This document shows, piece by piece, positions 11,346 to 21,000 of a stretch of 25,148 nucleotides of DNA; the stretch's first letter is position 1; each line of letters begins with the position of its first letter. The stretch covers positions 936,679 through 961,826 of the forward strand of contig CABFPE010000273.1 in NCBI GenBank assembly GCA_900660155.1, read 5' to 3'. This stretch comes from Hofstenia miamia (taxonomy: Eukaryota; Xenacoelomorpha; Acoela; Hofsteniidae). The notes beneath the pieces are model-generated. The model made no database searches. It had not been told where the DNA came from and saw nothing but the letters and a program-made list of their open reading frames with translations. Made by a program: the position numbers and the translations under genes.

Positions 11346-11461
11346 CCATGACAAAATCCAACACTTTGCCAAAGAGCAACTAGATGAGCTGTTTTATCTA
11401 TAAGGCTTCGGTAAAATTCAATGACGCATTTCTCAAAATCCTCATGATGCTCTTTCCATAT
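11346..11461 (-). CDS. SELENOO: SELENOO exon B (IWKEHHEDF ... SVGFCH)
   Basis: This 116-nt exon starts in phase 0, matching the phase-0 end of the exon at 17923, and holds 38 codons plus two bases (GG of a split Gly). The peptide begins IWKEHHEDFEKC and continues with DKTAHLVALWQSVGFCH. Family members carry FF+EV..RTA+LVA.WQ.VGFCHG here, the helix leading into the catalytic loop. The acceptor is TTTATTTTAG. The donor is GG/GTGCTG, a weak form, but it is fixed by the next exon: only this junction yields the family's HGVLNTDN. The intron that follows is only 43 bp. Confidence 0.94.
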
Positions 11462-11593
11462 CTAAAATAAAGGCCGCTACGTTTAGAAACAACGCTAAAT
11501 CATCCTGAAAACAATAAAATTAATCAGTTTTAAAGAATTTTTAAAAACAATGAAAATGGATGAATTACGAAAATATGTAGACGAAAGAATTTA

Positions 11594-11686
11594 TTCCCTG
11601 ATATTGAAAAAGAGGAGTGGGGTTCAATCTTAGATCCGAACGAATACAAACAATCATTTCCATACAAACAATTTTTAAATGCCTAA
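11594..11686 (+). other. Short coding-like stretch of unknown origin
   Basis: A plus-strand reading KNLFPDIEKEEWGSILDPNE followed by YKQSFPYKQFLNA and a stop looks protein-like in composition. It lies inside a SELENOO intron on the opposite strand. There is no start codon nearby in frame and no recognised family. A transposon fragment or chance are both possible. Confidence 0.2.
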
Positions 11687-12407
11687 ATATTATCAATTTT
11701 CCAAAGTTTTCAGTTCTTTTTCAGAAACCTTTCTTAAAAAGAAAACCTATTTACTATTATTAATTTATAATTATAGAAATCGGTGTTTTTAAGTATAAGA
11801 GAAATCATAAAAAAAGGGAGTAGAATTATAGCAGAAAAAGGCTTTTTAAAAAAAACCTCCTAAACAAGGCCTTTTGCCGTTTGTGGGCCCATTTTTAGTG
11901 CAATCCTAATGAAACCTTGCAGCGCTGTGCTAAGTGTGTCTGAAACCTTAAGCTCAATGTTTTTTTGCATTTCGCTTTTTAGCATATTTTTTATGCAGAT
12001 TCGTTTGAAAAAATTATGAAAGAATAATTATAGGGGCTTTGTACAATGAAACTGTGATTCATAGTTGAATGCAGAAATTTTGAAATAAAATATTCTATTT
12101 TCGATATTTCTCATGATGCTTAGTGTGTATATGTTGAGATTGAGTCATTTTTGACATATATTTACTAACACAATCCAAGTTCCGGCCTACCATTACCCTT
12201 TTGAAAATAGGGTGTGCTTCCATTGGAAATATTGTCTGTAAACTTCTGAAAAATTGTGAAAATACTGCTAATGCACTCCTTGGCTCAAAACACATTGCTT
12301 TTAACTAAATATCAAAAGCAATTTCAAGATATCATGAAGTTCTAGTATGATGTCAATTATAGGGTGCTTTTGTAGCAAATAGCCCCTAATATTTCAAAAA
12401 CTTAATA

Positions 12408-13030
12408 ATATTTTTAATCACTTCTAGAACATTTTTTAGTCCTAGAATGAGATATTTGAGCAATGTAGACATTATCGTAGAGGAGTCTTGACTAATGACG
12501 GCCTTGGATGTAACAACTTCATGGAAAAAGTGGGATTACATTACAAAACCCTGGAATTTCTCATTGAGTTTTCCAGACATCGACTTCCCAGTGCTCCTAA
12601 TCGTTTTTAAATAAAAATTCTGTCTTAGAAAATGTATATTAACGCAAATAAGTATAGACTACTATATAATTTGAGTGTGGACTTCTATTAACTCAATTCT
12701 AAGTTTTTGTAAGATTTTGAGTGCGAAACCACAAATATCGTGATGGATATTGCAGATATGAGTTTCTCAATGCTTCCGCTTCCAATCGTTTTGAAATTTA
12801 AATTTAGTCCTAGAAAGTTTATTTCAAATATCAAATGTGTTTAATTCTGCTGAATTAGGGTTTTTAAGGCTCAAACCCATTGCTGGCTAAGGGAGGATAA
12901 CCCCCATCAAGTACTCATCATATCGATTTCGGAGCACTTGCAATCACTTTTAAATCAAAATTTACTATAGAAAAGTGTTATCTGATTGCATTATATGCGG
13001 CCTAATTAGTTTTATAGAAGTCATGAATTT
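12408..13030. repeat. Degenerate ~180-bp tandem array
   Basis: Four diverged units share an AATCRYTT word followed by A/T-rich sequence and TTAGTCCTAGAAWGT or a variant. Anchors are at 12417, 12599, 12784 and 12951, so the steps are 182, 185 and 167 bp. Units 2-4 also share TTCYCAGTGCTTCC-like sequence before the anchor and AATTAGGGTTTTTAAG-like sequence after it. An AATTATAGGG-GCTTTTGTA word at 12026 and 12355 suggests the array may begin near 11900. Divergence is high, so this is an old satellite-like or transposon-derived array. Confidence 0.5.
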
Positions 13031-13269
13031 TGTATAATAGCTTCTATATGAATGGGCCTAAGCCAAGTTTGAAGCTAATTTCTCAGTTAATAATGTATAT
13101 ATTTAACTGAAAATTTGCAGATAAGTTGATATATAACTAGGAAATATGTCTATTAAAAAAATTACAAAAAAGTTAATATTTATTTATGAATAATTATTTA
13201 TGAATTAAAAAGTAATTTGAGTTCGAATGAGTGAATTCAGTGGCTTCAAGCATATTTTGGGGAGGACTG

Positions 13270-13295
13270 CGTGTCTCGTGGAACAGTTTTTAATT
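13270..13295 (+). repeat. 26-bp exact repeat inside the mariner relic, copy 1
   Basis: CGTGTCTCGTGGAACAGTTT plus TTAATT, encoding VSRGTVFN at the place where mariner transposases have a S-x-x-T-V-Y HTH segment. The identical 26 bases recur at 13499-13524. Confidence 0.9.
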
Positions 13296-13498
13296 TTTAT
13301 CGCGAGGTTAAGCATTGTCGGGTTTTGCTGAGTGACGATCCAAAGAGTAGTTGGCCTGTGTTAGCTTCTCAAGATGGGGTGGTTGACGCGGTGAGAAACC
13401 TCATTGAACAGGATTTCAATTGATTCATTGATTTATGAGCAGGGGATATCATTGGGAACAGTTAGCACCATTTGAAATAATCACCTGGGAATGACTCG

Positions 13499-13524
13499 CG
13501 TGTCTCGTGGAACAGTTTTTAATT
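13499..13524 (+). repeat. 26-bp exact repeat inside the mariner relic, copy 2
   Basis: Identical to 13270-13295, but placed between GMTR and CLTEEK. Mariner transposases normally carry a VCARWVPH-like segment there. The copy keeps the expected length and frame, which suggests local gene conversion or template switching replaced the original bases. Confidence 0.9.
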
Positions 13525-14707
13525 GTCTCACGGAAGAAAAATGTCAAAAGCGAGTAAATTGATTTAAGCAAATGCTAGGGAAATTTGATTCTGGCAAAAG
13601 CAGAAATGTCTCAGAGATTGTAACAGGTGATTATTTATTCATTTGATCCAGAAACAAAGAAGCAGATGCTACAAAAAGGTGGCGTTCTCCCAATGAAATT
13701 CAATCGAAGTCAAAACACAACAAAGAAGATAGTAACAACATTCCTTATCCGTTCCGATCATTTAGTGAATATTCCAGTGGAAATTGCTGCCACAGTTACG
13801 AAAGTCTTCTTGCATAAAGTTGTCTGACAAATCAACCTACATACATTATCATTACTTTTTAAAAACGCTCCAGAAAATAATATATTCACGTCTCTGTACA
13901 TAATAACCAAAAATATTACCCGTGCAGAGTATTTGACATAAAATAATTTACGTGATTTCATTCATATTGTAAATTGCATTTGAACATTCATCTTAAGATA
14001 TTGAGATGGCTTGGGGATGATTGTGGATGGTAATATTCAAAATGCTGCTTAAGAAGTTGCCTCGAAGGCGTTTACCTTAATTAAGGACATATGAATAAAA
14101 AATGTATCCATTTAAATAATAGTTCATGGATAATGAAAATTCAAAATTGCAGACAAAAAGACGAGGCAAAGTGTGCTCTTAAAAAATTAGGGAGATGCAT
14201 TTACAGAATAATTTCGTGAAATTTCTTGGCTATTACATAAAATTTAATGAATAATTTACAATTCTAATCAAATGAGCTGTTTTCATTCGTTCATTTTAAA
14301 GAATTCAAAATAATTTGTACGTGGAAGCCTTCACAAAATGTGACAGACATAAACTATACATTCTGAAGTATAAATTTAAAAAAATTACTATCGTTAATGG
14401 ACGCCAAAATGTGATATAGTCTTAATCATCCAATCAAAAATTTATCTTATAGGATGAATTGATTCAGGTGAGATGAAAATGACAGTGATGCATATAATTT
14501 TGAAGAAGCCTTCTTCCTCTCAATATTTTGAATTTAAGTGTATTGTAAAATTTCACCCTTAACCGTATTATAAACATTTTCGAAATCCTTGGGTTGAGAC
14601 ACCTTTCATCACAAAATATTTTGGCAATAAGCATCGATTATGTACTAGCCTCAATTTTTGTATTGTGAAATCGAACTTTCTCATAATTTTTGAATTTGTT
14701 CTCAGTT

Positions 14708-14820
14708 AGAATTGTAATTGCTTTGAAACTTCAGTGTATTGATACAAAAATTTGCGCTTAGATTATAAAGCTTATACTTAAATCAATTTCTTGATAAATT
14801 TTGCATACCTTGTGTATTTA
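14708..14820. repeat. 113-bp perfect direct repeat, copy 1
   Basis: Begins AGAATTGTAATTGC and ends CCTTGTGTATTTA. It is identical base for base to 14860-14972, with a 39-bp spacer (period 152). No coding or transposon signature was seen in it. Confidence 0.95.
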
Positions 14821-14859
14821 TGGAGATTATTGTCAATGTACAAATTGAGCTAAGTGCTA

Positions 14860-14972
14860 AGAATTGTAATTGCTTTGAAACTTCAGTGTATTGATACAAA
14901 AATTTGCGCTTAGATTATAAAGCTTATACTTAAATCAATTTCTTGATAAATTTTGCATACCTTGTGTATTTA
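14860..14972. repeat. 113-bp perfect direct repeat, copy 2
   Basis: Second copy of the block at 14708-14820. Flanking AAAAAACTTGTNTNTTTTGAAAA words at about 14976 and 15126 are also spaced about 150 bp apart but are diverged, so an older periodicity may extend to about 15200. Confidence 0.95.
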
Positions 14973-15734
14973 ATAAAAAACTTGTCTATTTTGAAAATAA
15001 AATTAAACTAAAAATTAAAATTATTACGCTACTCTGCAAAAATATTGTCTCCAAACTTTTGTCCTACACTGTAAAAAATTGAAATTAAAACTGGAAATGA
15101 CATTTTTGAAATTATGGCGGAAATAAAAAACTTGTGTTTTTTGAAAAGAAAATTAAAATAGAAATACATATTAGTTGATGCTCATTCACAAAAACGTAAT
15201 TCACTCAAATTGGCTGAATAGTTATTGTGGCAGAATTTAATTAGAGCAAAATAAAATTGCAAAATTTTAAAACTTGCGATTTGGCGGAAAATACGTCAAC
15301 AATGCATTTCTAAAAGTGTTGTATTTAATTCCATACACGAAGAAATTCTTTCGATTTTTGAAATCAAGTATTGAGAAAGAAGAATTAGAAAAATGGCGAA
15401 GAAAGTAATTTTGAAAAAATCTTTGAGAAAGAAAAACTGCCTTTAGTTGACCCAAGTAGACTTTGCCAAGTAGTGTTTGAAATGACAATTTTGTTTTATA
15501 TCTTAACACCACAGAGACTTCTCTTGAACCAAATCGCTGTAATCAATTCAGTCGCAGTCAAATTAAAACCCATTGCAAAACTGGGGCATTACTGCCTGCG
15601 GCATTTAAAACATTGCATTTATGAACTCTTGTCATTTTTTGATATGTCAGGATAAGATAAAATATTTGGAATCTATCATGCAAAATTGATTTTTTTGCCA
15701 ACTATTGTCAATCAAATTTAAAAAAGCTGATAGT

Positions 15735-16711
15735 GTTTTGACCTAAGAGAAATATGGGTTAATGTTTGAATTTGATTATAATATAGGTTTTAAATACCCA
15801 AGAACCGACACCTGTTAAACATGTGACCTGAACAGAAGGCTGAGCTTAACTCCGGGAGCAGAAAAAGACTTAATAGATCTGTGCAAGTAGAGATCGAACT
15901 TCATAAAAAAGCGAAACATTCTATAAGCGAAATGAAAAATGATAAACACGAAATAGCTTTTGATTTTTAAAGAGCCAAGATGGCCCAAATCTGACTTAAA
16001 ATAATGCGTATTACTCAAAGAATTTGGCCTACTATTCATTTAATGTAATTGGAAAATAATGATGTACACATTTTCGCGCAAGAAGAAACTATTGCTCGTA
16101 AAGTTCGGAAGAAGTGACATCAATGTTAAACTTGTACGTTAGTAATAATTTATCTGTCGATATAAGGGATGTCGAATATTTCTGTGATTCGTGTGCGGGA
16201 CAAAATTTAAATTGAAACAAAGTACATTTATGATCTCGTAGTAAAAAAACGGCAGTTCAATTCCATAAAAGTATCTTGAAGGAACGGACCTTTTTTTACC
16301 TAAAGGATTAAATCAATGCCAAGACCTACGTAAATATACCTGAAAATTGGCGCCAAATGTTCGAGAATGGGAGAAGAACCACACTTTTCAAAGTGACGAA
16401 AATGTGCCAGTCAGAATTTGAAAGTTTTAAAAATCAAAGAAAGAACATCTACAAATCGTAGTTTTCAATTTCAAACAAGACCGGTTAGAGAAATCAAAAT
16501 AAGCATAGAAAAACTTCAGCTCATTTACCACACAGCAAGCGCGAATAGTTCATGGTCCAGTTCAATCATGATGGTTAAGAAAAAAGTCGGCATTGGCAGA
16601 TTAACTCCAATATAGAGAGAGCCGATTCCGATCTCATCTGCCAAGAAAGCAGACAATATATAGTTATCAAAATTTTGTAGATGAGAAAATTGGACATTTT
16701 ATGAAAGTATG
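15735..16711 (+). pseudogene. Broken DUF7869-like gene
   Basis: Ordered fragments follow a family of uncharacterised proteins abundant in arthropod and cnidarian genomes, which I recall as DUF7869. They are GFKYPRTDTC (15786) with a following TCD; ELHKKAKHSISEMKND and HEIAFDF (to about 15969); VHIFAQEETIAR (about 16060); SSEEVTSMLNLYVSN with YFCDSCAGQNLN (16102-16212); NIPENWRQMFENGRRTTLFK (16333 on); REIKISIEKLQLIYH (about 16490); EPIPISSAKKAD (16619-16654); and WTFYESM (16691-16711). The family hallmarks are PRxDTCxxC, a W/xE..A+RGS.E+.S block, SDSCxGQN+N, VPxxW and PIS..KK.DLL. The copy is broken at several places, so it is a fossil. Whether the family is a transposase or a host-derived gene is not known to me. 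Confidence 0.7.
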
Positions 16712-17340
16712 ACTAAAAATCAAGAACGAATGGTGGACTCTTTATTTACATACTCCATATTCAAAAACAAGCTGATATTATAGTTTGGATAATCTTTCAA
16801 GTAAAAAATTAGACCAGTTTTTGCAGAAATATTTCTAATAATTAATGCAAAAAAAGAAAATTAAGATTATTTTCTCGATTAATAAAAAATATTTTAAAGT
16901 ACTATGCTTGGCTTTCTCATTCTTAAACAGATTCGGGAAAAAATTTGAGTTGATGAAGGAGGTGAACATGAATTTTTACATTTCCCTGTGAGAAGATGCT
17001 AGGCTTAACAACGAAAATAGAAGTGTAAGAATACAAATAAAATTCAAATATTTCGATATGTGAAAATGTGACTTAGCAGATTCTTCAAATGAACTCTTCA
17101 TATAAGATGTAAAAGAAACGAAAGAGTTAAGGTTTATGGATTTGCATTGAATAATTACATTTTCAAACTTTCAAACTTTTCAACTTTAGTTGAGCCCAGT
17201 TAAAAAATTTTGATAGTGATGAAAGTTTTTGTGATGTGAGCTTTTGCATTGAAATTCTTTTCCTACATTTTGCAAATAGTATAGGTATCTGACTCAAGAT
17301 GTCATCTCTTTAAATTCACGAGATCTAGTGGGTCTTCTTT

Positions 17341-17359
17341 ATATATATATATATATATA
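17341..17359. repeat. (AT)n microsatellite
   Basis: About nine AT units in a row inside the large SELENOO intron. Confidence 0.95.
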
Positions 17360-17922
17360 GTTCAGTGAGCTAAAAACATTGATGTCAAGTCCTTTGCCTT
17401 CTGATTTGAGAGGAATAATAGTAATCAATAAATCTGGGAAGATTGAAAGGAAGGTCATTAGCAAGAGACCATTTTTATTAATATATTAATTTGTTGTATA
17501 TGAGTTTGTACATAGTAAACTCATAGTAGAGAATGTAATAAATAATTAAATAGAGGAAATTGAGCAAATTTAAAAATATAAAATATATTATGGATTACAG
17601 TATAACAAGTATCTGTGCCACAATTTACAAACTACCAATAAATAAATAATTGGAGTGTTAGTATTTCTATGCCTAAAATCTAGTATTTTGGCGAACAGCG
17701 TATGCATAATATAATGATTTATATTGGATTCAATTTGAACTTTATTGAGCCAATAATAAAATCAATAATTCTTAAGTGCTTATTATATCTTACAAGGTGA
17801 ATTAAAAGGAAAACTGGAGAGAGTTAAATCAAAACTGTTTACACTTTTAAGTATCAGCTTGGATCTTGTAAAGTTTGGCACTAGTAACACTTTTGAAATC
17901 TCATAGAAAAGACAAGGCATAC

Positions 17923-18052
17923 CTCGGGATAGAAAGTTTCCATGGTATATTCCAACATGCAGTTGAGAATATGGTGATGTTTTGCATCGGCACTGGGACC
18001 TACACGACCAGTGTAATCATCCTTCGATTTGAAAATTTCAAATGATCCAAAT
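17923..18052 (-). CDS. SELENOO: SELENOO exon A (RFGSFEIF ... METFYPE)
   Basis: This 130-nt exon is the most 5' one recognised. Its first base completes a split codon, expected to be the Arg of the family's RFGSFEIF, and 43 codons follow, ending in phase 0. The peptide starts FGSFEIFKSKDDYTGR, then VGPS, and ends TMETFYPE. Family members read FGSFEIF...TGRxGPS...FYPEI at this place. The acceptor is GTGTTTTTAG and the donor GAG/GTATGC. The stretch between GPS and FYPE (ADAKHHHILNCMLEY) differs from the common GPSVGR...QLLDYVI form, so this segment is diverged. The exon upstream should end in AG or CG before GT and encode the CVTSD...RDxFYDG region; I could not find it up to the window end, so the preceding intron is over 7 kb or the exon was missed. 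Confidence 0.93.
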
Positions 18053-21000
18053 CTAAAAACACTGAATTGCCATCGGTAGTTGTTTGAGGCCAGATAAACA
18101 TTTATAAGCAATTCCGTTTCAATACACAAGTTTTTTTGTAATTTTGAAAATAAATGATCTATTAAAGGAGCTTATAATCAAAAAATTAAATGGTTTAATA
18201 CAATAAAGTAAAATTCTATTATATCTAATAAATTTCAATTAGTGAACAACTTACAGGGAATTTCATTGACAAAGAGCAAGATTTCAAAAATAAAGTGCGA
18301 AATTTCAGAAATAATAAGCAAAATTTCCAAAAACTAAATTATGAGTAAAGGCTATACCTGCATGAAATTGTTTATGAGTTTGGGTCTGTACATTTTCATA
18401 CATCAAAAGTCTTTGTTAATGAAATTCGCTGTAGTTTGGAAGAAACAACAAATTGCCATTGATTATTATGTTGCTAAATCTCTTGTAATTACAAAAGTTC
18501 TGTTGGTTAAAATTGGATCTAACAGTTTGATTTCTGGTATCCGAAAATTTCAATTAACAGCAAATATTTGTCTGTATTATTTTGCAGTGCTAAAACGATT
18601 TGGCCTTCATAAATGGTCAAGCTTTTATTACAAAAATTACTTTCAAAAACAACTGTTTACGTTGCCTTCATAAAAATGACTGACTGTTTAAAGTGAATTG
18701 AACTAAAGGCTCCCTCTAGCGTTGAATTAATTATTTCTTTTAAAGAATTAAATTCATTTAGAAAATGACAGTGTCTTTGCATGCGCAGCATGTAAATATT
18801 TATTGTTACAAATAGGTCAACGCGAATGCTTTCCTATTATTTGTTAATTAACTTAATGCACTTTCCACTTTCTAAAAAAATCAAGCTATCGAGGTAATAA
18901 AAAATTTATAATTGACTTTTAAAAAAAATTGTGCATAATACAAATAAGGTATTTGATTCATTATCGCTTGTGGAAACCATTGCAGCATATATGTCTCCTC
19001 TTTTTAAACCTGAAAAATTAATAAATTTCCCTTCCAGGTATGTAAACAGTGATACCATTTTATAATTCTAAAGCAATATATCAAATATGCTCGCAGAATC
19101 CTCACAAAAACTCATGGGCACAGAACTCCATCCCCATCATCAAATCTACAGGCATTCCTTGGTATCTAATCAGTCATTTTATGAGTAGGTAAACACTGTT
19201 GCCCATAGCTAATCATAGGGCTTTTTGCGGCACCGCAATGTTATTGGCCCTAGCGGTGTTTAGTCCAAAGTATAAATCCCAATCCCGCCTAATGAACTTT
19301 TTTGGTTCCATGGTTTCATGCAGTCCCATTTCATTCTGAAAAATTGGCAAAATCAAGGATAATATTCTGAAAACCGTGGATAGAATGGTGATACATAATC
19401 CTAGACAAGAAAATTACAGTATCTTCCATCTGTAGTTGGATAATATCATGACGTTCCTGTCATTTAAGGTATTTAAGTAATTTCCAACACTCCAAAAATA
19501 ATGAAGTTAGTTTATGTTAAATAGCTCCAGAGATGATTGAAAATGAGTAATAGCGTTAATAAAAGTTACAAAGTGAGAAATTCCATTCTGATTTTTCAAT
19601 ACTATCGCACGAATTAAAACACAATATAGAGCCTAGAATATACTAAAAAAACATCAACAATCTCAGAAATTTTGAACGCTAAGTACCTTCGTCAAAATTT
19701 GACAAAAAAATTTGCATCCGCGAATTTGATAAACGCGCTAAAAAAACTTAGCTAAAGATTGCAAATATGGAAATTTAAAATATTAAGCAAACAAAGAAAC
19801 GCTAAAAGCATAACTAAAATAAAGCAATAGTTAGGGAAAATCTTTACGCAAAAAACAGGTTAATGGCAATGAAAATATGCAAATAAGGGAAATTGGGCTG
19901 GGCTAGCATAATTAATAGCACCCGTTCATTTCCGATAACGACTGCTTGAGTTAAGAAATTCAATAAACAGTTTCCAAAATCACTTAAATTGATTACACTT
20001 TATTAATAGGCGCTAAATTACAAAACACAAGTTAAGGAAAATAGGATAAAATTAAATTACACTTAGTCAGCTAAAAATTCAACTTTTCAATATGTCCTCT
20101 CCAATTTCCATCTACTAGTAAAATATTTGTCCCATTAAGTTAGTTAAAAAATATTGGGTAATACATTACATTTCATTTGGAGGTCGATTACAATAGCAAT
20201 TCACAATCTATGAGTTCGCATCTCAAAGTTATATGCAGGAGCGTAATTTATAATTCTACATATCGGGAAAACTGACAATAGCTATGATATTGTGGGATAA
20301 GTAGAGAACATTCATATATGTATTCTGTGAAACCTCAAGCCAATTTCATATAGCAAGTATTACAATGTTGACAATGACTTCTACGAAAACTGTAACCATT
20401 ATCACATATTTACTTATCTATTTGATTTATGATGTCTGTCATGTATGCATCATTATGGTTTACCCGTTCACCTGTAGCAAAAATAAGCCCTAGAGACGAA
20501 GTGTGTTTTTGATTAGGAAAATTTTTTAAAAGAATTTTTTTAAAATAAATTCCAATAGAACATAGTGGCTACTGGTACTTTAAACGAAAAAATGTATGTA
20601 CATCAAGAATGCCTTCAAATTGATCAAAGAGAAACGGAATGACTAATGGACATCACTACAGTAGAATTTCTATAGAGTAAAATGAAAGTATACCTGAAAA
20701 ATAAAAAAACAGTTACTTCAATAAAAAAGGGCAAAATTAAGATATTCTATAAATACATTCTCTTGTGCGTCAGAAAAATAACACACATTACATTTATTCT
20801 GCAATATATTTTAGAGCAGAAAGCGTTCAGTTAATAATAAAACCAAGAACTGTATTATAAGCTAGAATCACACTCATATAACAAAGTGTTTTTTTCGATA
20901 ACTAAGATCTTGAAAATTGAGAATTTTTTATAACTAGAACAAATATCGGGTTTAGAAAAGACTGTTTCATTTGAGTTCTGCAATGTTATCCATAGAAAAA

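Larger units (their letters stand above)
13241..13826 (+). mobile_element. Mariner (irritans-like) transposase relic
   Basis: Decayed D,D34D-type transposase pieces lie in order. First comes WLQAYFGEDCVSRGTVFNFY and DDPKSSWPV, the family's HTH and its linker. Next come AVRNLIEQD, HLGMTRV and LTEEK. Then KQMLGKFDSGKS and EIVTGD carry the first catalytic Asp, and DPETKKQM follows. Last comes SDHLVNIPVE, which resembles the irritans GHVATVPLE segment. There are several stops and frame changes (a stop just after LIEQDFN near 13423, for example), and the C-terminal third with the second and third Asp is not recognisable. No terminal inverted repeats were seen. The copy is old and inactive and lies in a SELENOO intron. 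Confidence 0.8.
11462..17922 (-). other. 6.5-kb SELENOO intron loaded with repeats
   Basis: The largest intron fully contained in the window. Besides the listed array, mariner relic, duplication and DUF7869-like fossil, the stretches 13830-14700 and 16720-17920 hold nothing I can name. The length probably reflects accumulated mobile DNA. Confidence 0.75.

Noticed and set aside
13627-13827. A 66-codon plus-strand open frame as a small gene
   Set aside because: It is the middle part of the decayed mariner transposase (DPETKKQ, then the NIPVE segment), not a separate gene.
16530-16620. A reading SSWSSSIMMVKKKVG that resembles the SPWxSPIVxVKKKDG segment of reverse transcriptases
   Set aside because: The segments on both sides (REIKISIEKLQLIYH before, PIPISSAKKAD after) fit the C-terminal part of the DUF7869-like family better, and no other reverse transcriptase motif is present.
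17881-18129. An 82-codon minus-strand open frame read as a single gene
   Set aside because: Only 17923-18052 is coding: it is bounded by a TTTAG acceptor and a GAG/GTATGC donor and matches SELENOO. The residues outside are intron translated by chance.
18341-18673. The longest open stretch in the window, 110 codons, plus strand
   Set aside because: Lys/Leu/Phe/Tyr-rich with no motif and no splice context; length alone is not unusual in 25 kb of AT-rich DNA.
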